Shown here one piece after another: positions 15,331 through 24,962 of a stretch of 54,084 nt of DNA (position 1 is the stretch's first letter; every line of letters begins with the position of its first letter). Source of the DNA: Pengzhenrongella frigida. GTDB lineage: Bacteria; Actinomycetota; Actinomycetes; Actinomycetales; Cellulomonadaceae. Under the pieces are notes generated by a model that did not search any database, had not been told where the DNA came from, and saw only the letters and a program-made list of their open reading frames with translations. The stretch spans positions 1 through 54,084 of the forward strand of contig NZ_SDWW01000031.1 of NCBI RefSeq assembly GCF_004168625.1, written 5' to 3'. The position numbers and the translations under genes were made by a program.

Positions 15331-16572
15331 ATGGCAACGCCGCGCATCCTTGCAATTGTCCTCGCGGGTGGGGAGGGGAAGCGGCTCATGCCGCTCACCT
15401 CCCACCGAGCCAAGCCGGCTGTGCCGTTCGGCGGCATCTATCGACTTGTCGACTTCGCGCTCTCCAACGTCATCAACTCGGGCTACCTCAAAGTCGTCGT
15501 GCTGACGCAGTACAAGTCGCACAGCCTGGACCGCCACATCGCCAAGACCTGGCGCATGTCCTCGCTGCTGGGCAACTACGTCGCCCCCGTCCCCGCACAG
15601 CAGCGGGTCGGCAAGCACTGGTACCTCGGCAGCGCCGACGCGATCTTCCAGTGCCTGAACATCATCGACGACGAGCGCCCCGACATCGTCGTCGTGGTCG
15701 GCGCCGACCACGTCTACCGCATGGACTTCTCCCAGATGGTGGACGCCCACATCGAGTCCGGCGCCGAGATCACCGTGGCGGCCATCCGCCAGCCGATCGC
15801 GATGTCGACCGAGTTCGGCGTCATCGAGACCGACCCGAGCGACCCGACCCGGATCTCCGCGTTCCGGGAGAAGCCGTCCGACCCGATCCCGCTCGCGGAC
15901 TCCCCCGGCGAGATCCTCGCGTCGATGGGCAACTACGTCATCAACGCCGATGCGCTGGTGCGTGCCGTCACCGCCGATGCCGAGAACCCGACCTCACGCC
16001 ACGACATGGGTGGCGACCTCGTCCCGGCCTTCGTCGAGCGTGGAGAGGCGGGCGTCTACGACTTCATCCGCAACGACGTGCCCGGGTCCACGGATCGCGA
16101 CCGCGACTACTGGCGCGACGTGGGCACCATCGACTCGTACTTCGACGCGAACCGCGACCTGATCTCGATCGAGCCGGTCTTCAACGTCTACAACTTCGAC
16201 TGGCCGCTGCACACGGGCTACACCGGCCTGCCGCCGGCGAAGTTCGTGCACGCCGGGCCGGACCGGATCGGCTACGCGGCCGACTCGCTCGTGTCGCCGG
16301 GTGTGATCGTCTCCGGTGCCGGGGTGTCGGGTTCGGTCCTGTCCCCGGGCGTGTACCTGCACTCCTGGTCGGCAGTGTCCGACAGCGTCCTGATGGACGG
16401 CGTCCAGGTGCACCGGCACGCGCAGGTGCACCGGTCGATCCTGGACAAGAACGTCGTCGTGCCCGAGCGGGCCCGGATCGGGCTCGACCGCAAGCACGAC
16501 CTCGAGCGCGGTTTCACCGTCACGGACTCGGGGATCACGGTCGTCCCGAAGGGCACCGTCGTCGAGGTCTGA
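15331..16572 (+). CDS. glgC: glucose-1-phosphate adenylyltransferase (ADP-glucose pyrophosphorylase)
   Basis: 413 residues, full length for the family. The N-terminal pyrophosphorylase loop is [20 protein letters not shown]. The substrate region is [13 protein letters not shown], the metal/nucleotide region [12 protein letters not shown], and the glucose-1-phosphate site [10 protein letters not shown]-terminal left-handed beta-helix ([20 protein letters not shown] onward) carries allosteric regulation in this family. It makes ADP-glucose for glycogen, and the divergent glgA uses it. It has a leaderless-type -10 at 15319 and a strong hairpin terminator at 16581. Confidence 0.96.
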   Translation: MATPRILAIVLAGGEGKRLMPLTSHRAKPAVPFGGIYRLVDFALSNVINSGYLKVVVLTQYKSHSLDRHIAKTWRMSSLLGNYVAPVPAQQRVGKHWYLGSADAIFQCLNIIDDERPDIVVVVGADHVYRMDFSQMVDAHIESGAEITVAAIRQPIAMSTEFGVIETDPSDPTRISAFREKPSDPIPLADSPGEILASMGNYVINADALVRAVTADAENPTSRHDMGGDLVPAFVERGEAGVYDFIRNDVPGSTDRDRDYWRDVGTIDSYFDANRDLISIEPVFNVYNFDWPLHTGYTGLPPAKFVHAGPDRIGYAADSLVSPGVIVSGAGVSGSVLSPGVYLHSWSAVSDSVLMDGVQVHRHAQVHRSILDKNVVVPERARIGLDRKHDLERGFTVTDSGITVVPKGTVVEV

Positions 16573-16580
16573 CGCACCGC

Positions 16581-16618
16581 CGGCGTGGGCAGGCACAACG
16601 CGGTACCTGCCCACGCCG
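16581..16618 (+). terminator. glgC terminator hairpin
   Basis: CGGCGTGGGCAGG (16581-16593) and CCTGCCCACGCCG (16606-16618) form a perfect 13-bp stem with a 12-base loop, nine bases after the glgC stop. Only two T residues follow. The next gene's -10 element begins two bases later. Confidence 0.75.
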
Positions 16619-16619
16619 T

Positions 16620-16625
16620 TACCCT
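16620..16625 (+). promoter_or_regulatory. serB -10 element, leaderless
   Basis: TACCCT is six bases upstream of GTG 16632, directly after the glgC terminator. The compact terminator-promoter arrangement leaves no room for a leader, which favours GTG 16632 over ATG 16635 as start. Confidence 0.5.
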
Positions 16626-16631
16626 GCCCGG

Positions 16632-17309
16632 GTGATGAACCACCCGACCGTCAGCCCGCCCGCCGCCCGCCCGCGCACCCGCCGCCTGGTGGTCATGGAT
16701 GTGGACTCGACCCTGATCACCGCCGAGGTGATCGAGCTGCTCGCGGCCCATGCCGGCTCGCGCAGCCAGGTCGTCGCCATCACCGACCGGGCGATGCGCG
16801 GCGAGATCGACTTCGCCACGTCGCTGCACGAGCGGGTCGCCACGCTGGCCGGGCTCCCGGTCCAGGTGCTCGACGACGTCCGGGCCGAGGTCGAGCTCAC
16901 CCCCGGAGCCCGTGAGCTGCTCGCCGAGCTCTCCGCCCGCGGCTGGCCGGTCGGGCTCGTGTCCGGCGGTTTCGCCGAGGTCGTCGAGCCGCTCGCCGCC
17001 TCGCTCGGCATCTCCCGGACCCGGGCCAACCGGCTCGAGGTCGCCGATGGTCTGCTCACCGGGCGCGTGCGCGGCGCCGTGATCGACCGCGCGGCGAAGG
17101 CGGCCGCCCTGACCGAGTACGCGCAGGCCGAGGGCATCGCGATGGCCGACACGATCGCCATCGGCGACGGCGCGAACGACCTCGGGATGCTCGCGGTCGC
17201 CGGCTTCAGCGTGGCCTTCAACGCCAAGCCCCTGGTGCGCGCCGCCGCACACGCCGCGGTCGACGGCCGGCTGGACGCCGTTCTCGCCCTGATCGACCAC
17301 CGGGACTGA
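16632..17309 (+). CDS. serB: phosphoserine phosphatase (HAD family)
   Basis: 225 residues from GTG 16632, or 224 from the adjacent ATG 16635. HAD motifs: nucleophile loop VVMDVDSTLI, motif II LVSGGF, motif III Lys in the DRAAKAAAL region, motif IV IGDGANDLGML, all matching SerB. It hydrolyses phosphoserine to serine, the last step of the phosphorylated pathway. It lacks the N-terminal ACT domains found in some actinobacterial SerB proteins; a ~20-residue Pro/Arg-rich tail takes their place. Convergent with sixA. Confidence 0.9.
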   Translation: MMNHPTVSPPAARPRTRRLVVMDVDSTLITAEVIELLAAHAGSRSQVVAITDRAMRGEIDFATSLHERVATLAGLPVQVLDDVRAEVELTPGARELLAELSARGWPVGLVSGGFAEVVEPLAASLGISRTRANRLEVADGLLTGRVRGAVIDRAAKAAALTEYAQAEGIAMADTIAIGDGANDLGMLAVAGFSVAFNAKPLVRAAAHAAVDGRLDAVLALIDHRD

Positions 17310-17350
17310 CCGGACGCAGCGCCCGGGCTCGCCGTCGAGCGGTCAGCCGG

Positions 17351-17881
17351 TCATCCGGTCGGTGCGACGACCGCCCGCAGCCGGGCCGCCCCGCGCTCGA
17401 GCTCGCTCCACGGCCCGGCGACGTCGAGCACACAGAACGTCCCGGTCGACATCCCGGCCCGCACGTGGGCCACGGCTGACTTGTCCGAGTGCGCGCCGGC
17501 GAGCGTGGCGGCGACGGCCGACACGGTCGGCTCGTGCCCGACGACGAGCACGGTGCGCACGCCGTCGCCGATCCCCCGCACCTGCCCGACCATCTCGGCC
17601 ACCCCGGCCTCGTAGAGCAGGTCGCTGATCTCGACGACCGGCTCGGCACCGCCGAGCGCGCCGCGGACCAGGTCCCAGGTCTGTCGCGTGCGCACCGCGG
17701 CGGAGCACAGCACGAGGTCCGGGACCAGGTCGCGTTCGATCAGGGCCCCACCGACCCGCAGGCACTGCCGGCGGCCGGCCAGGGCGAGGGAACGCAGCGC
17801 GTCAGCCTCGCGGCCGCCGGGCTCCGCCTTCGCGTGCCGCAGCAGCACGAGCCGCCGCGGGTGGTCCGTCGCGCTGGGCAT
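17351..17881 (-). CDS. sixA: SixA-like histidine phosphatase
   Basis: 176 residues. The catalytic motif LVLLRHAKAEPGG (residues ~11-23) and the second His in LVVGHEPTVSAVA are those of the phosphoglycerate mutase-like histidine phosphatase superfamily, SixA branch. Likely target: a phosphohistidine on a protein, or a small phosphate ester. It starts six bases after the fabI stop on the same strand, so it is probably the third gene of fabG-fabI-sixA; a functional link to fatty acid synthesis is not established. Confidence 0.85.
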   Translation of the reverse strand: MPSATDHPRRLVLLRHAKAEPGGREADALRSLALAGRRQCLRVGGALIERDLVPDLVLCSAAVRTRQTWDLVRGALGGAEPVVEISDLLYEAGVAEMVGQVRGIGDGVRTVLVVGHEPTVSAVAATLAGAHSDKSAVAHVRAGMSTGTFCVLDVAGPWSELERGAARLRAVVAPTG

Positions 17882-17887
17882 CGCGGC

Positions 17888-18655
17888 CTAGGCCCCGGTC
17901 GCGTGCAGACCGCCGTCGACGTGCACCATCTCGCCCGTGGTCGCCGGGAACCAGTCCGAGAGCAGGGCGGCGACCGCGCGGGCCGTCGGCTCCGGGTCCT
18001 CGATGTCCCAGCCGAGCGGCGCCCGCTCGGGCCAGCCTTCCTCGAGCCGGGACACGCCGGGGATCGACTTCGCGGCCGTGGTGCGGATCGGACCGGCGGA
18101 CACGAGGTTCACGCGGATGCCCTCCGGGCCGAGGTCCCGGGCGAGGTAGCGCGACGTTCCCTCGAGCGCAGCCTTGGCCACGCCCATCCAGTCGTAGACC
18201 GGCCAGGAGAAGCGGCCGTCGAAGGTGAGTCCGACGATCGACGAGCCGCGACCGAGCAGCGGCTTGGCGGCCACGGCGAGGGACTTCAACGAGTAGGCCG
18301 AGACCTCGATGGCGGTCGAGACGTCCTTCCACTCGGCGGCCAGGAAGTTGCCGCCCATGACGGACTGCGGGGCGAACCCGATCGAGTGCACGACGCCGTC
18401 GAGGTGGTCGGTGTGCTCACGGACCCGATCGGCGAGCGCCGCGAGGTCCTCGTCGGACGTCACGTCCAGCTGGATGACGGGCGCGGGCAACGGCAGCCGC
18501 CGGGAGATCGCCTGGGTGAGCCGGAACTGGCGGCCGAAGGAGGTCAGCACGACCTCGGCGCCCTGCTCCTGCGCGAGGCGCGCCACGTGGAAGGCGATCG
18601 AGCCGTCGGTGAGGACACCGGTGATCAGGAGCTTCTTGCCGTCGAGCAGACCCAT
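17888..18655 (-). CDS. fabI: enoyl-[acyl-carrier-protein] reductase (NADH)
   Basis: 255 residues from ATG 18655, with CGGAAG upstream. InhA/FabI short-chain reductase: GKKLLITGVLTDGSIAFHVA (NAD loop with the FabI-type SIA), FAPQ after the substrate strand, and catalytic Tyr-x6-Lys in YDWMGVAKAALEG. It reduces the enoyl-ACP double bond in fatty acid elongation. Follows fabG, the same order as mabA-inhA in mycobacteria. The InhA target site of isoniazid-type inhibitors is conserved in family terms only. Confidence 0.95.
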   Translation of the reverse strand: MGLLDGKKLLITGVLTDGSIAFHVARLAQEQGAEVVLTSFGRQFRLTQAISRRLPLPAPVIQLDVTSDEDLAALADRVREHTDHLDGVVHSIGFAPQSVMGGNFLAAEWKDVSTAIEVSAYSLKSLAVAAKPLLGRGSSIVGLTFDGRFSWPVYDWMGVAKAALEGTSRYLARDLGPEGIRVNLVSAGPIRTTAAKSIPGVSRLEEGWPERAPLGWDIEDPEPTARAVAALLSDWFPATTGEMVHVDGGLHATGA

Positions 18656-18728
18656 GAGCTGACTTCCGTTCGGTTCGGGTGGGGCTAAGTGCGGGTGGGG
18701 GTGCAGGCGGTGCGGGGCGAGCGGACGG

Positions 18729-19439
18729 TCAGTGGCCCATGCCGAGGCCACCGTCGACGGGGATGACGGCCCCGTTGACGTAGGCCGCGTCCTCGGAGGC
18801 CAGGAACAGCACGACGCCGGCCACCTCGTCGGGCTGGGCGAACCGGCCCGCCGGGATCGCGGCGCGGTAGGCGGCCTGGCGCTCGGCGGGCAGCTCGGCG
18901 GTCATCGCGGTGTCGACGAACCCGGGGGCGACGACGTTCGCGGTGATCCCCCGCCCGCCCAGCTCGCGGGTGATCGACCGGGCCATGCCCACGAGCGCGG
19001 ACTTCGACGCCGCGTAGTTGACCTGGCCGGGCGAGCCGTACAGCCCGACGACCGAGGAGATGAAGATGATGCGTCCGCGACGCAGCCGGATCATGCCCTT
19101 GGACGCGCGACGCACGCACCGGAACGAGCCGGTGACGTTGACGTCCAGCACCTGCTCGAAGTCCTCGTCGGTCATCCGCAGCAGCAGCTGGTCACGGGTC
19201 ACCCCCGCGTTCGCCACCAGCACCTCGACCGGCCCGTGCGCGGCCTCGATGGCGGTGAAGGCGGCATCGATCGACGCCGTGTCGCGGACGTCACCGACGA
19301 CCCCGAGCACGCCCTCCGGCAGCTCACCGGTGCGGTAGATCGTCGCGACCTTGTCCCCCGCGGCGACGAACCGCTCGGCGATCGCCCGACCGATGCCCCG
19401 GTTCGCTCCGGTCACCAGCACGCTACGGGGTTCACTCAC
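18729..19439 (-). CDS. fabG: 3-oxoacyl-[acyl-carrier-protein] reductase
   Basis: 236 residues from GTG 19439. Short-chain dehydrogenase with TGANRGIGRAIA (NADPH loop), VANAGV, Ser in FISSVVGLYG, and catalytic YAASK. It reduces 3-ketoacyl-ACP in the elongation cycle. Seventy-three bases separate it from fabI, with which it is probably co-transcribed. Confidence 0.94.
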   Translation of the reverse strand: MSEPRSVLVTGANRGIGRAIAERFVAAGDKVATIYRTGELPEGVLGVVGDVRDTASIDAAFTAIEAAHGPVEVLVANAGVTRDQLLLRMTDEDFEQVLDVNVTGSFRCVRRASKGMIRLRRGRIIFISSVVGLYGSPGQVNYAASKSALVGMARSITRELGGRGITANVVAPGFVDTAMTAELPAERQAAYRAAIPAGRFAQPDEVAGVVLFLASEDAAYVNGAVIPVDGGLGMGH

Positions 19440-19665
19440 GCGTCATCTCTCTTTCCCAGGGCACTGCGTCCGACAGACCGGTGTGGCGAGGTCTGAACGG
19501 CGGATCGCCGCGCTCGCTCGCGGTCACGGGGACTGACGGTATCTGACCTTCCGCGGCGGTGGTGAGCCTTGCGTCGGACACGATCGGGCCGGAGCGTTGT
19601 ATGAAGCCCACAAGAACGCCCTGCCGCGGGACCCGATCCGGCGGGCCACGGCGGACCCGACCGCG

Positions 19666-19671
19666 TAAACT
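19666..19671 (+). promoter_or_regulatory. -10 element of the DUF3099 gene, leaderless
   Basis: TAAACT ends six bases before GTG 19678 in an otherwise GC-rich 238-bp divergent region. No Shine-Dalgarno is present. The remaining 226 bases toward fabG show no further gene. Confidence 0.6.
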
Positions 19672-19677
19672 CACCCG

Positions 19678-20013
19678 GTGAGCAAGCCACGCTCCGGAAC
19701 CCCCGAGGTGCCCCGGATCACCTCCGTCCCCGAACCGCTGAGCGACGAGGTCGCGCGGCGGACCCGTCGGTATCTGATCCAGATGGGCATCCGGATCGTG
19801 TGCTTCATCGGCGCGGTCGCGACCTGGGGTCGCGTCCCCGGCTGGATCTCCTGGCTCCTCATCGCCGGCGCGGTCGTGCTGCCGTACATCGCGGTGATCC
19901 TGGCCAACGCCGGCCGCGAACGCCCGGACGACGCCGTCCCGCTGATGACTCCCCGGGCCCTGGGCAGCGGGGCCGACGGCGATCGGACCGGCGAGGATGG
20001 TCGGCGTGACTGA
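19678..20013 (+). CDS. DUF3099 small membrane protein
   Basis: 111 residues from GTG 19678. Hydrophilic N-terminus, then two membrane helices (IRIVCFIGAVATWGRVPGWI and ISWLLIAGAVVLPYIAVILA), then a charged tail. This is the actinobacterial DUF3099 layout. Its stop overlaps the next start by 8 bp. Function unknown; the linkage to SURF1 hints at membrane or respiratory roles, which is inference. Confidence 0.85.
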   Translation: MSKPRSGTPEVPRITSVPEPLSDEVARRTRRYLIQMGIRIVCFIGAVATWGRVPGWISWLLIAGAVVLPYIAVILANAGRERPDDAVPLMTPRALGSGADGDRTGEDGRRD

Positions 20014-20323
20014 CCCCCTGAACCCCGTCCCGGACTCCATCCACGAAGCCGTGTGCCGGGCTCGTGGCTGCGGCGCGCCGGCCCAGTGGGGCCTGCTCTG
20101 GAACAACCCCAAGCTGCACACGCCGGACCGCCGCAAGGTGTGGCTCGCCTGCGCCGACCACCGGGCCCACCTCGAGGAGTACCTCGGCACGCGCGGGCTC
20201 CTGCGCGGCACCGTGCCGGTCACCGAGCTGCCGGTCGCCGACCTGCCGGACGCCGGGTCGCCGACCGCCGGCGACGAGCCGCGTCTCGGCGGCATCCTCG
20301 GAGCGCTGCGAGACCGACCGTGA
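20006..20323 (+). CDS. small Cys/His-rich hypothetical protein
   Basis: 105 residues from GTG 20006, with GAGG nine bases upstream. The first 60 residues are conserved-looking: ICR-type cysteines in VCRARGCGAPAQWGLLWNNP and a WLACADHRAHLEEYL stretch, giving three Cys and several His that could bind a metal. The tail is Pro/Asp/Gly-rich. It lies between DUF3099 and SURF1 with overlaps on both sides (8 bp and 4 bp), so it is translated with them. Homologues in Actinobacteria are sometimes labelled acetone carboxylase without support; I assign no function. Confidence 0.72.
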   Translation: MTDPLNPVPDSIHEAVCRARGCGAPAQWGLLWNNPKLHTPDRRKVWLACADHRAHLEEYLGTRGLLRGTVPVTELPVADLPDAGSPTAGDEPRLGGILGALRDRP

Positions 20324-21198
20324 GCCCGGCCGCCCGGCGCGCCGCGGGACTCGTCCTGCTCGCGGTGGTGCTCGCCGTGACGTGCGGACTGCTGGGCCGC
20401 TGGCAGTGGAACCGGCACCTCGCCCGCGACGCCGTCATCGCGGTGATCGAGGCCGGCTACGGCGCCGACCCGGTCCCGCTCGCGGACGTGCTCGACTCGC
20501 CGGGCGATGCCCTCGCGGGCGACGAGGTCTGGCGCCCGGTCACCGTCGTCGGGCACTACGACGCCGGCGCGACCGCCCTCCTGCGCAACCGCCCGATCAA
20601 CAGCCAGGCCGGCTTCCACGTCCTGGTGCCGTTCGTCGTGACCGACCCCGCCCAGGCCGGATCCGCGCCCCTCGAGGCGGGCGACCGGCCCGCCGTGCTC
20701 GTGGTCGACCGCGGTTGGATCCCGACCGGGGAGAGCTCGGAACGCCCGGACACCCTGCCGGCGGCGCCCAGCGGGACGGTCGAGATCACGGTCCGGCTGC
20801 GGGCCGACGAGCCGCCCTCCGCCCGGGACGCCCCCGACGGCGAGGTCCAGGCCATCTCGATCGACCAGGTGCTGGCCGCCGGTGGCCGCGACCCCGCAGA
20901 CGTCGACGCCTATGCCGCCTACGGCGCGCTGGCCACGGAGGAGTCGGCCGTCCCGGACGACATCGGGGTGCTCCCCAAGCCGAGCACGGACCCCGGGTCC
21001 CACCTGTCCTACGCGTTCCAGTGGTGGACCTTCGCGCTCGGATCGCTGATCGGGTTCTCCATCCTCGCCCGCCGCGAGCTGCACGAGGCGTCCGCCGGTG
21101 ATCCGACCGGACGACCCGCGCGGCCCACCGGACGCCGGGGCAAGGGCCCGAGCGCCGAGGAGATCGAGGACGCGCTCATCGACTCCCAGCTGGGCTAG
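20320..21198 (+). CDS. SURF1 family cytochrome oxidase assembly protein
   Basis: 292 residues from GTG 20320, overlapping the upstream stop by 4 bp. N-terminal helix (AAGLVLLAVVLAVTCGLLGRWQWNRH, described by its ends), an extracytoplasmic domain with the SURF1 strands RPVTVVGHYDA, LLRNRPINSQAGFHVLVPF and VDRGWIP, then a C-terminal helix SYAFQWWTFALGSLIGFSI. SURF1 helps assemble the heme a centre of cytochrome c oxidase; ctaA (heme A synthase) lies elsewhere in this window at 34629. Confidence 0.9.
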   Translation: MSPAARRAAGLVLLAVVLAVTCGLLGRWQWNRHLARDAVIAVIEAGYGADPVPLADVLDSPGDALAGDEVWRPVTVVGHYDAGATALLRNRPINSQAGFHVLVPFVVTDPAQAGSAPLEAGDRPAVLVVDRGWIPTGESSERPDTLPAAPSGTVEITVRLRADEPPSARDAPDGEVQAISIDQVLAAGGRDPADVDAYAAYGALATEESAVPDDIGVLPKPSTDPGSHLSYAFQWWTFALGSLIGFSILARRELHEASAGDPTGRPARPTGRRGKGPSAEEIEDALIDSQLG

Positions 21199-22797
<1,599 letters not shown>

Positions 22798-22914
22798 GAG
22801 GTTTCCTTCGAACGCGGCCCGCGAGCGTTGGATGCGGGCACAAACGCACACGAGTCTACGACCGGCTAGCGTGGGAAGCCGCCCCCGACCACCCCCCGAC
22901 CACCGAGGAGACCC
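22798..22914. promoter_or_regulatory. divergent promoter region between the ABC-F gene and bioY
   Basis: TAGACT on the minus strand (22858-22853) and TAGCGT on the plus strand near 22874 are candidate -10 elements for the two directions. Both genes keep Shine-Dalgarno sites (AAGGA for ABC-F, GAGGAG for bioY). No BirA-like or BioR-like palindrome was seen. Confidence 0.35.
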
Positions 22915-23571
22915 ATGTCGACCGCGCCCCAGAACGAGCCCCGCACCTCGCCGACACCCTCGGGAGCGGTCGCGCTGCCCTCCGTCGGCGCCCGCGGCAG
23001 AGCCCGATCCGGGACCACGACCGACGTCGCCCTGGTGGCGACCTTTGCTGCCTTCATCGCCGTGTGCGCGCTCCTGCCGTCGATCCCGGTCGCCGGGATC
23101 CCCGTGCCCATCACGCTCCAGACGTTCGGTGTGCTGCTCGCAGGGGTGGTCCTGGGCCCGCGCCGCGGCGCGGCCGCCGTCGGTCTGTACCTCGCCGTCG
23201 GGCTGGCCGGAATGCCGGTGTTTGCGCAGGCCACAGGCGGTCTCGCGGTCGTGGCCAAGCCGTCCTTCGGGTACCTCATCGCCTTCCCGCTGGCCGCCGC
23301 CCTGGCCGGGTACGTCGCCTCGCTCGCCCGGCGGGTGCGCCCCGCCCTGCGGCCGTTCGTCCTCTTCGGCGCGGCGATGAGCGGCAGCCTCGTCTTCATC
23401 CACCCGATCGGCATCGCCGTGATGGGCTGGCGGCTGGATCTCGACCCGGGTGCCGCGATCGCGCTCGGGGCGACGTTCGTGCCCGGAGACGTGATCAAGA
23501 ACATGCTCGTGGCCGTCGTCGCGGCCGCGATCTTCCGCGCCTTCCCGGACATGCTCCGCGTACGTCGCTGA
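22915..23571 (+). CDS. bioY: biotin ECF transporter S component BioY
   Basis: 218 residues, with ~35 hydrophilic residues before six membrane helices. Family motifs: IPVPITLQTFGVLLAGVVLG, the Gly-rich YLAVGLAGMPVFAQATGG, and FVPGDVIKNMLVAVVAA near the C-terminus. BioY binds biotin and docks on the energising module BioMN encoded directly downstream. GAGGAG lies just before the ATG. Confidence 0.95.
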   Translation: MSTAPQNEPRTSPTPSGAVALPSVGARGRARSGTTTDVALVATFAAFIAVCALLPSIPVAGIPVPITLQTFGVLLAGVVLGPRRGAAAVGLYLAVGLAGMPVFAQATGGLAVVAKPSFGYLIAFPLAAALAGYVASLARRVRPALRPFVLFGAAMSGSLVFIHPIGIAVMGWRLDLDPGAAIALGATFVPGDVIKNMLVAVVAAAIFRAFPDMLRVRR

Positions 23572-23577
23572 TCTCAC

Positions 23578-24276
23578 ATGATCACGTTCGAGTCCGTCGC
23601 GGTGCGCGCCGAGTCGACCCCCGGGGCGCCGGACGTGACGATCCTCGCGGGGGTCGACCTGCACCTGGTCGAGCGCCGGGTCGCCGTCGTCGGCGCGAAC
23701 GGGTCCGGCAAGTCGACGCTGGCGCGGCTGGTCAACGGGCTCGTCCTGCCGACGGACGGCCGGGTGCTCGTGGACGGCCTGGACACCGCGCGGGACGGCG
23801 CCGCGATCCGGCGCCGGGTCGGGTTCGTCTTCACCGACCCGGACGCCCAGCTCGTCATGCCGACCCCCCGTGAGGACGTCGCCCTCTCGCTGCGGCGCCT
23901 GACGCTCGATGCGGCTGAGCGCGCCGAGCGCGTGCATGGCGTCCTGGCGCGGTTCGGGCTCGCGGCGCACGCCGAGGTGAGCGTGCACGCGCTGTCGGGT
24001 GGGCAGAAGCAGCTGTTGGCGCTCGCCGGCGTGCTGGCGACCGAGCCGGCCATCCTCGTGTGCGACGAGCCGACCACCCTGCTGGACCTGCGCTGGCGCC
24101 GGGTGGTCGACGAGCTGCTCGACTCCCTCGACCAGCAGGTCGTGCTCGTGACCCATGACCTCGACGCGGCCGCGCGCGCCGACCGCGTCCTGGTGGTCGA
24201 CGGCGGCCGGATCGTGGCCGACGGCGACGCCTGGGGCGCCATCGAGACCTACCGCGACCGGATGGCGGTCCGATGA
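23578..24276 (+). CDS. bioM: biotin ECF transporter ATPase BioM
   Basis: 232 residues. Walker A GANGSGKST, Q-loop in DPDAQLVMPTPREDVA, signature LSGGQKQ, Walker B AILVCDEPTT, switch His in VTHDLD. This is the A component of an energy-coupling-factor transporter. It starts six bases after bioY. A three-copy 17-bp repeat lies across its stop codon and the spacer to bioN. Confidence 0.94.
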   Translation: MITFESVAVRAESTPGAPDVTILAGVDLHLVERRVAVVGANGSGKSTLARLVNGLVLPTDGRVLVDGLDTARDGAAIRRRVGFVFTDPDAQLVMPTPREDVALSLRRLTLDAAERAERVHGVLARFGLAAHAEVSVHALSGGQKQLLALAGVLATEPAILVCDEPTTLLDLRWRRVVDELLDSLDQQVVLVTHDLDAAARADRVLVVDGGRIVADGDAWGAIETYRDRMAVR

Positions 24277-24321
24277 ACGGCACAGTCCGATGAACGGCAC
24301 AGTCCGATGAACGGGGCAGTC
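24271..24321 (+). repeat. 17-bp tandem repeat, three copies, at the bioM-bioN junction
   Basis: CGATGAACGGCACAGTC occurs at 24271-24287 and 24288-24304, and with two changes (CGATGAACGGGGCAGTC) at 24305-24321. The first copy contains the bioM stop. The array widens the bioM-bioN gap to 47 bases. Only the last copy offers a GGGG that could act as a weak ribosome site for bioN. Confidence 0.85.
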
Positions 24322-24323
24322 CG

Positions 24324-24953
24324 GTGAGCCGGCGGCGACGCTCCCCCTGGATCGGTCCGCTCGGTCTGTACTCCCCGGGGTCGACCCCGCTCCATCGCGC
24401 GCCCGTCGGCGCGAAGCTGACCGCACTGGCGCTGCTCGGTCTCGCCGTCGTGCTGGTCCGCGGCCCGGTCGGGGCACTGGCGCTCCTCGCGGTCGCGGCG
24501 GCAGCGGCCGCCGTCGCACGTCAGCCGGCCCGCGCGACCCTGACCGGCCTGGTCCCCGTCCTGGCGACCGCGGCCGGCCTCGCCGCCTTCCAGTGGTGGC
24601 AGCAGGGTCTTGCCGCCGCGATCGAGGTGAGCGTCGACCTGCTCACCCTCGTGGTCGCGGCGGGAGTGGTGACGGCGACCACGCCGGCCGACCGGATGCT
24701 CGACGCGCTCGAACGCGCCGCCCGACCGCTGCGGCACGTGGGGCTGCGGCCCGAGAGCTTCGCCCTGTCGGTCGCCCTCATGCTGCGCACCGTGCCGGCC
24801 CTCGTGCAGACCGCCGCGGAGGTCCGCGACGCGGCCCGGGCCCGCGGCCTCGAGCGCAACCCACGGGCGCTGCTCGTGCCCGCCGCCGTGCGGACGGTCG
24901 CCCGCGCCCGCACCACCGGCGCGGCGTTGGCCGCTCGTGGGCTCGGCGAATAG
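24324..24953 (+). CDS. bioN: biotin ECF transporter T component BioN
   Basis: 209 residues from GTG 24324. Four or five membrane helices, with the two EcfT coupling motifs in the C-terminal cytoplasmic part: ARARGL (after VRDA) and AARGLGE at the end. EcfT joins the ATPase to the S component. Third gene of the bioY-bioM-bioN unit. Its TAG stop is the start of the next gene's -10 element. Confidence 0.92.
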   Translation: MSRRRRSPWIGPLGLYSPGSTPLHRAPVGAKLTALALLGLAVVLVRGPVGALALLAVAAAAAAVARQPARATLTGLVPVLATAAGLAAFQWWQQGLAAAIEVSVDLLTLVVAAGVVTATTPADRMLDALERAARPLRHVGLRPESFALSVALMLRTVPALVQTAAEVRDAARARGLERNPRALLVPAAVRTVARARTTGAALAARGLGE

Positions 24954-24956
24954 CCT
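24951..24956 (+). promoter_or_regulatory. -10 element overlapping the bioN stop codon
   Basis: TAGCCT ends six bases before ATG 24963, and its first three bases are the bioN stop. There is no Shine-Dalgarno for the downstream gene, so leaderless expression is likely. Confidence 0.5.
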
Positions 24957-24962
24957 GCACGC

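Noticed and set aside
22798-22914. A possible biotin riboswitch or BirA site before bioY
   Set aside because: No biotin riboswitch class is established, and no inverted repeat of BirA or BioR type could be found in the 117-bp region.
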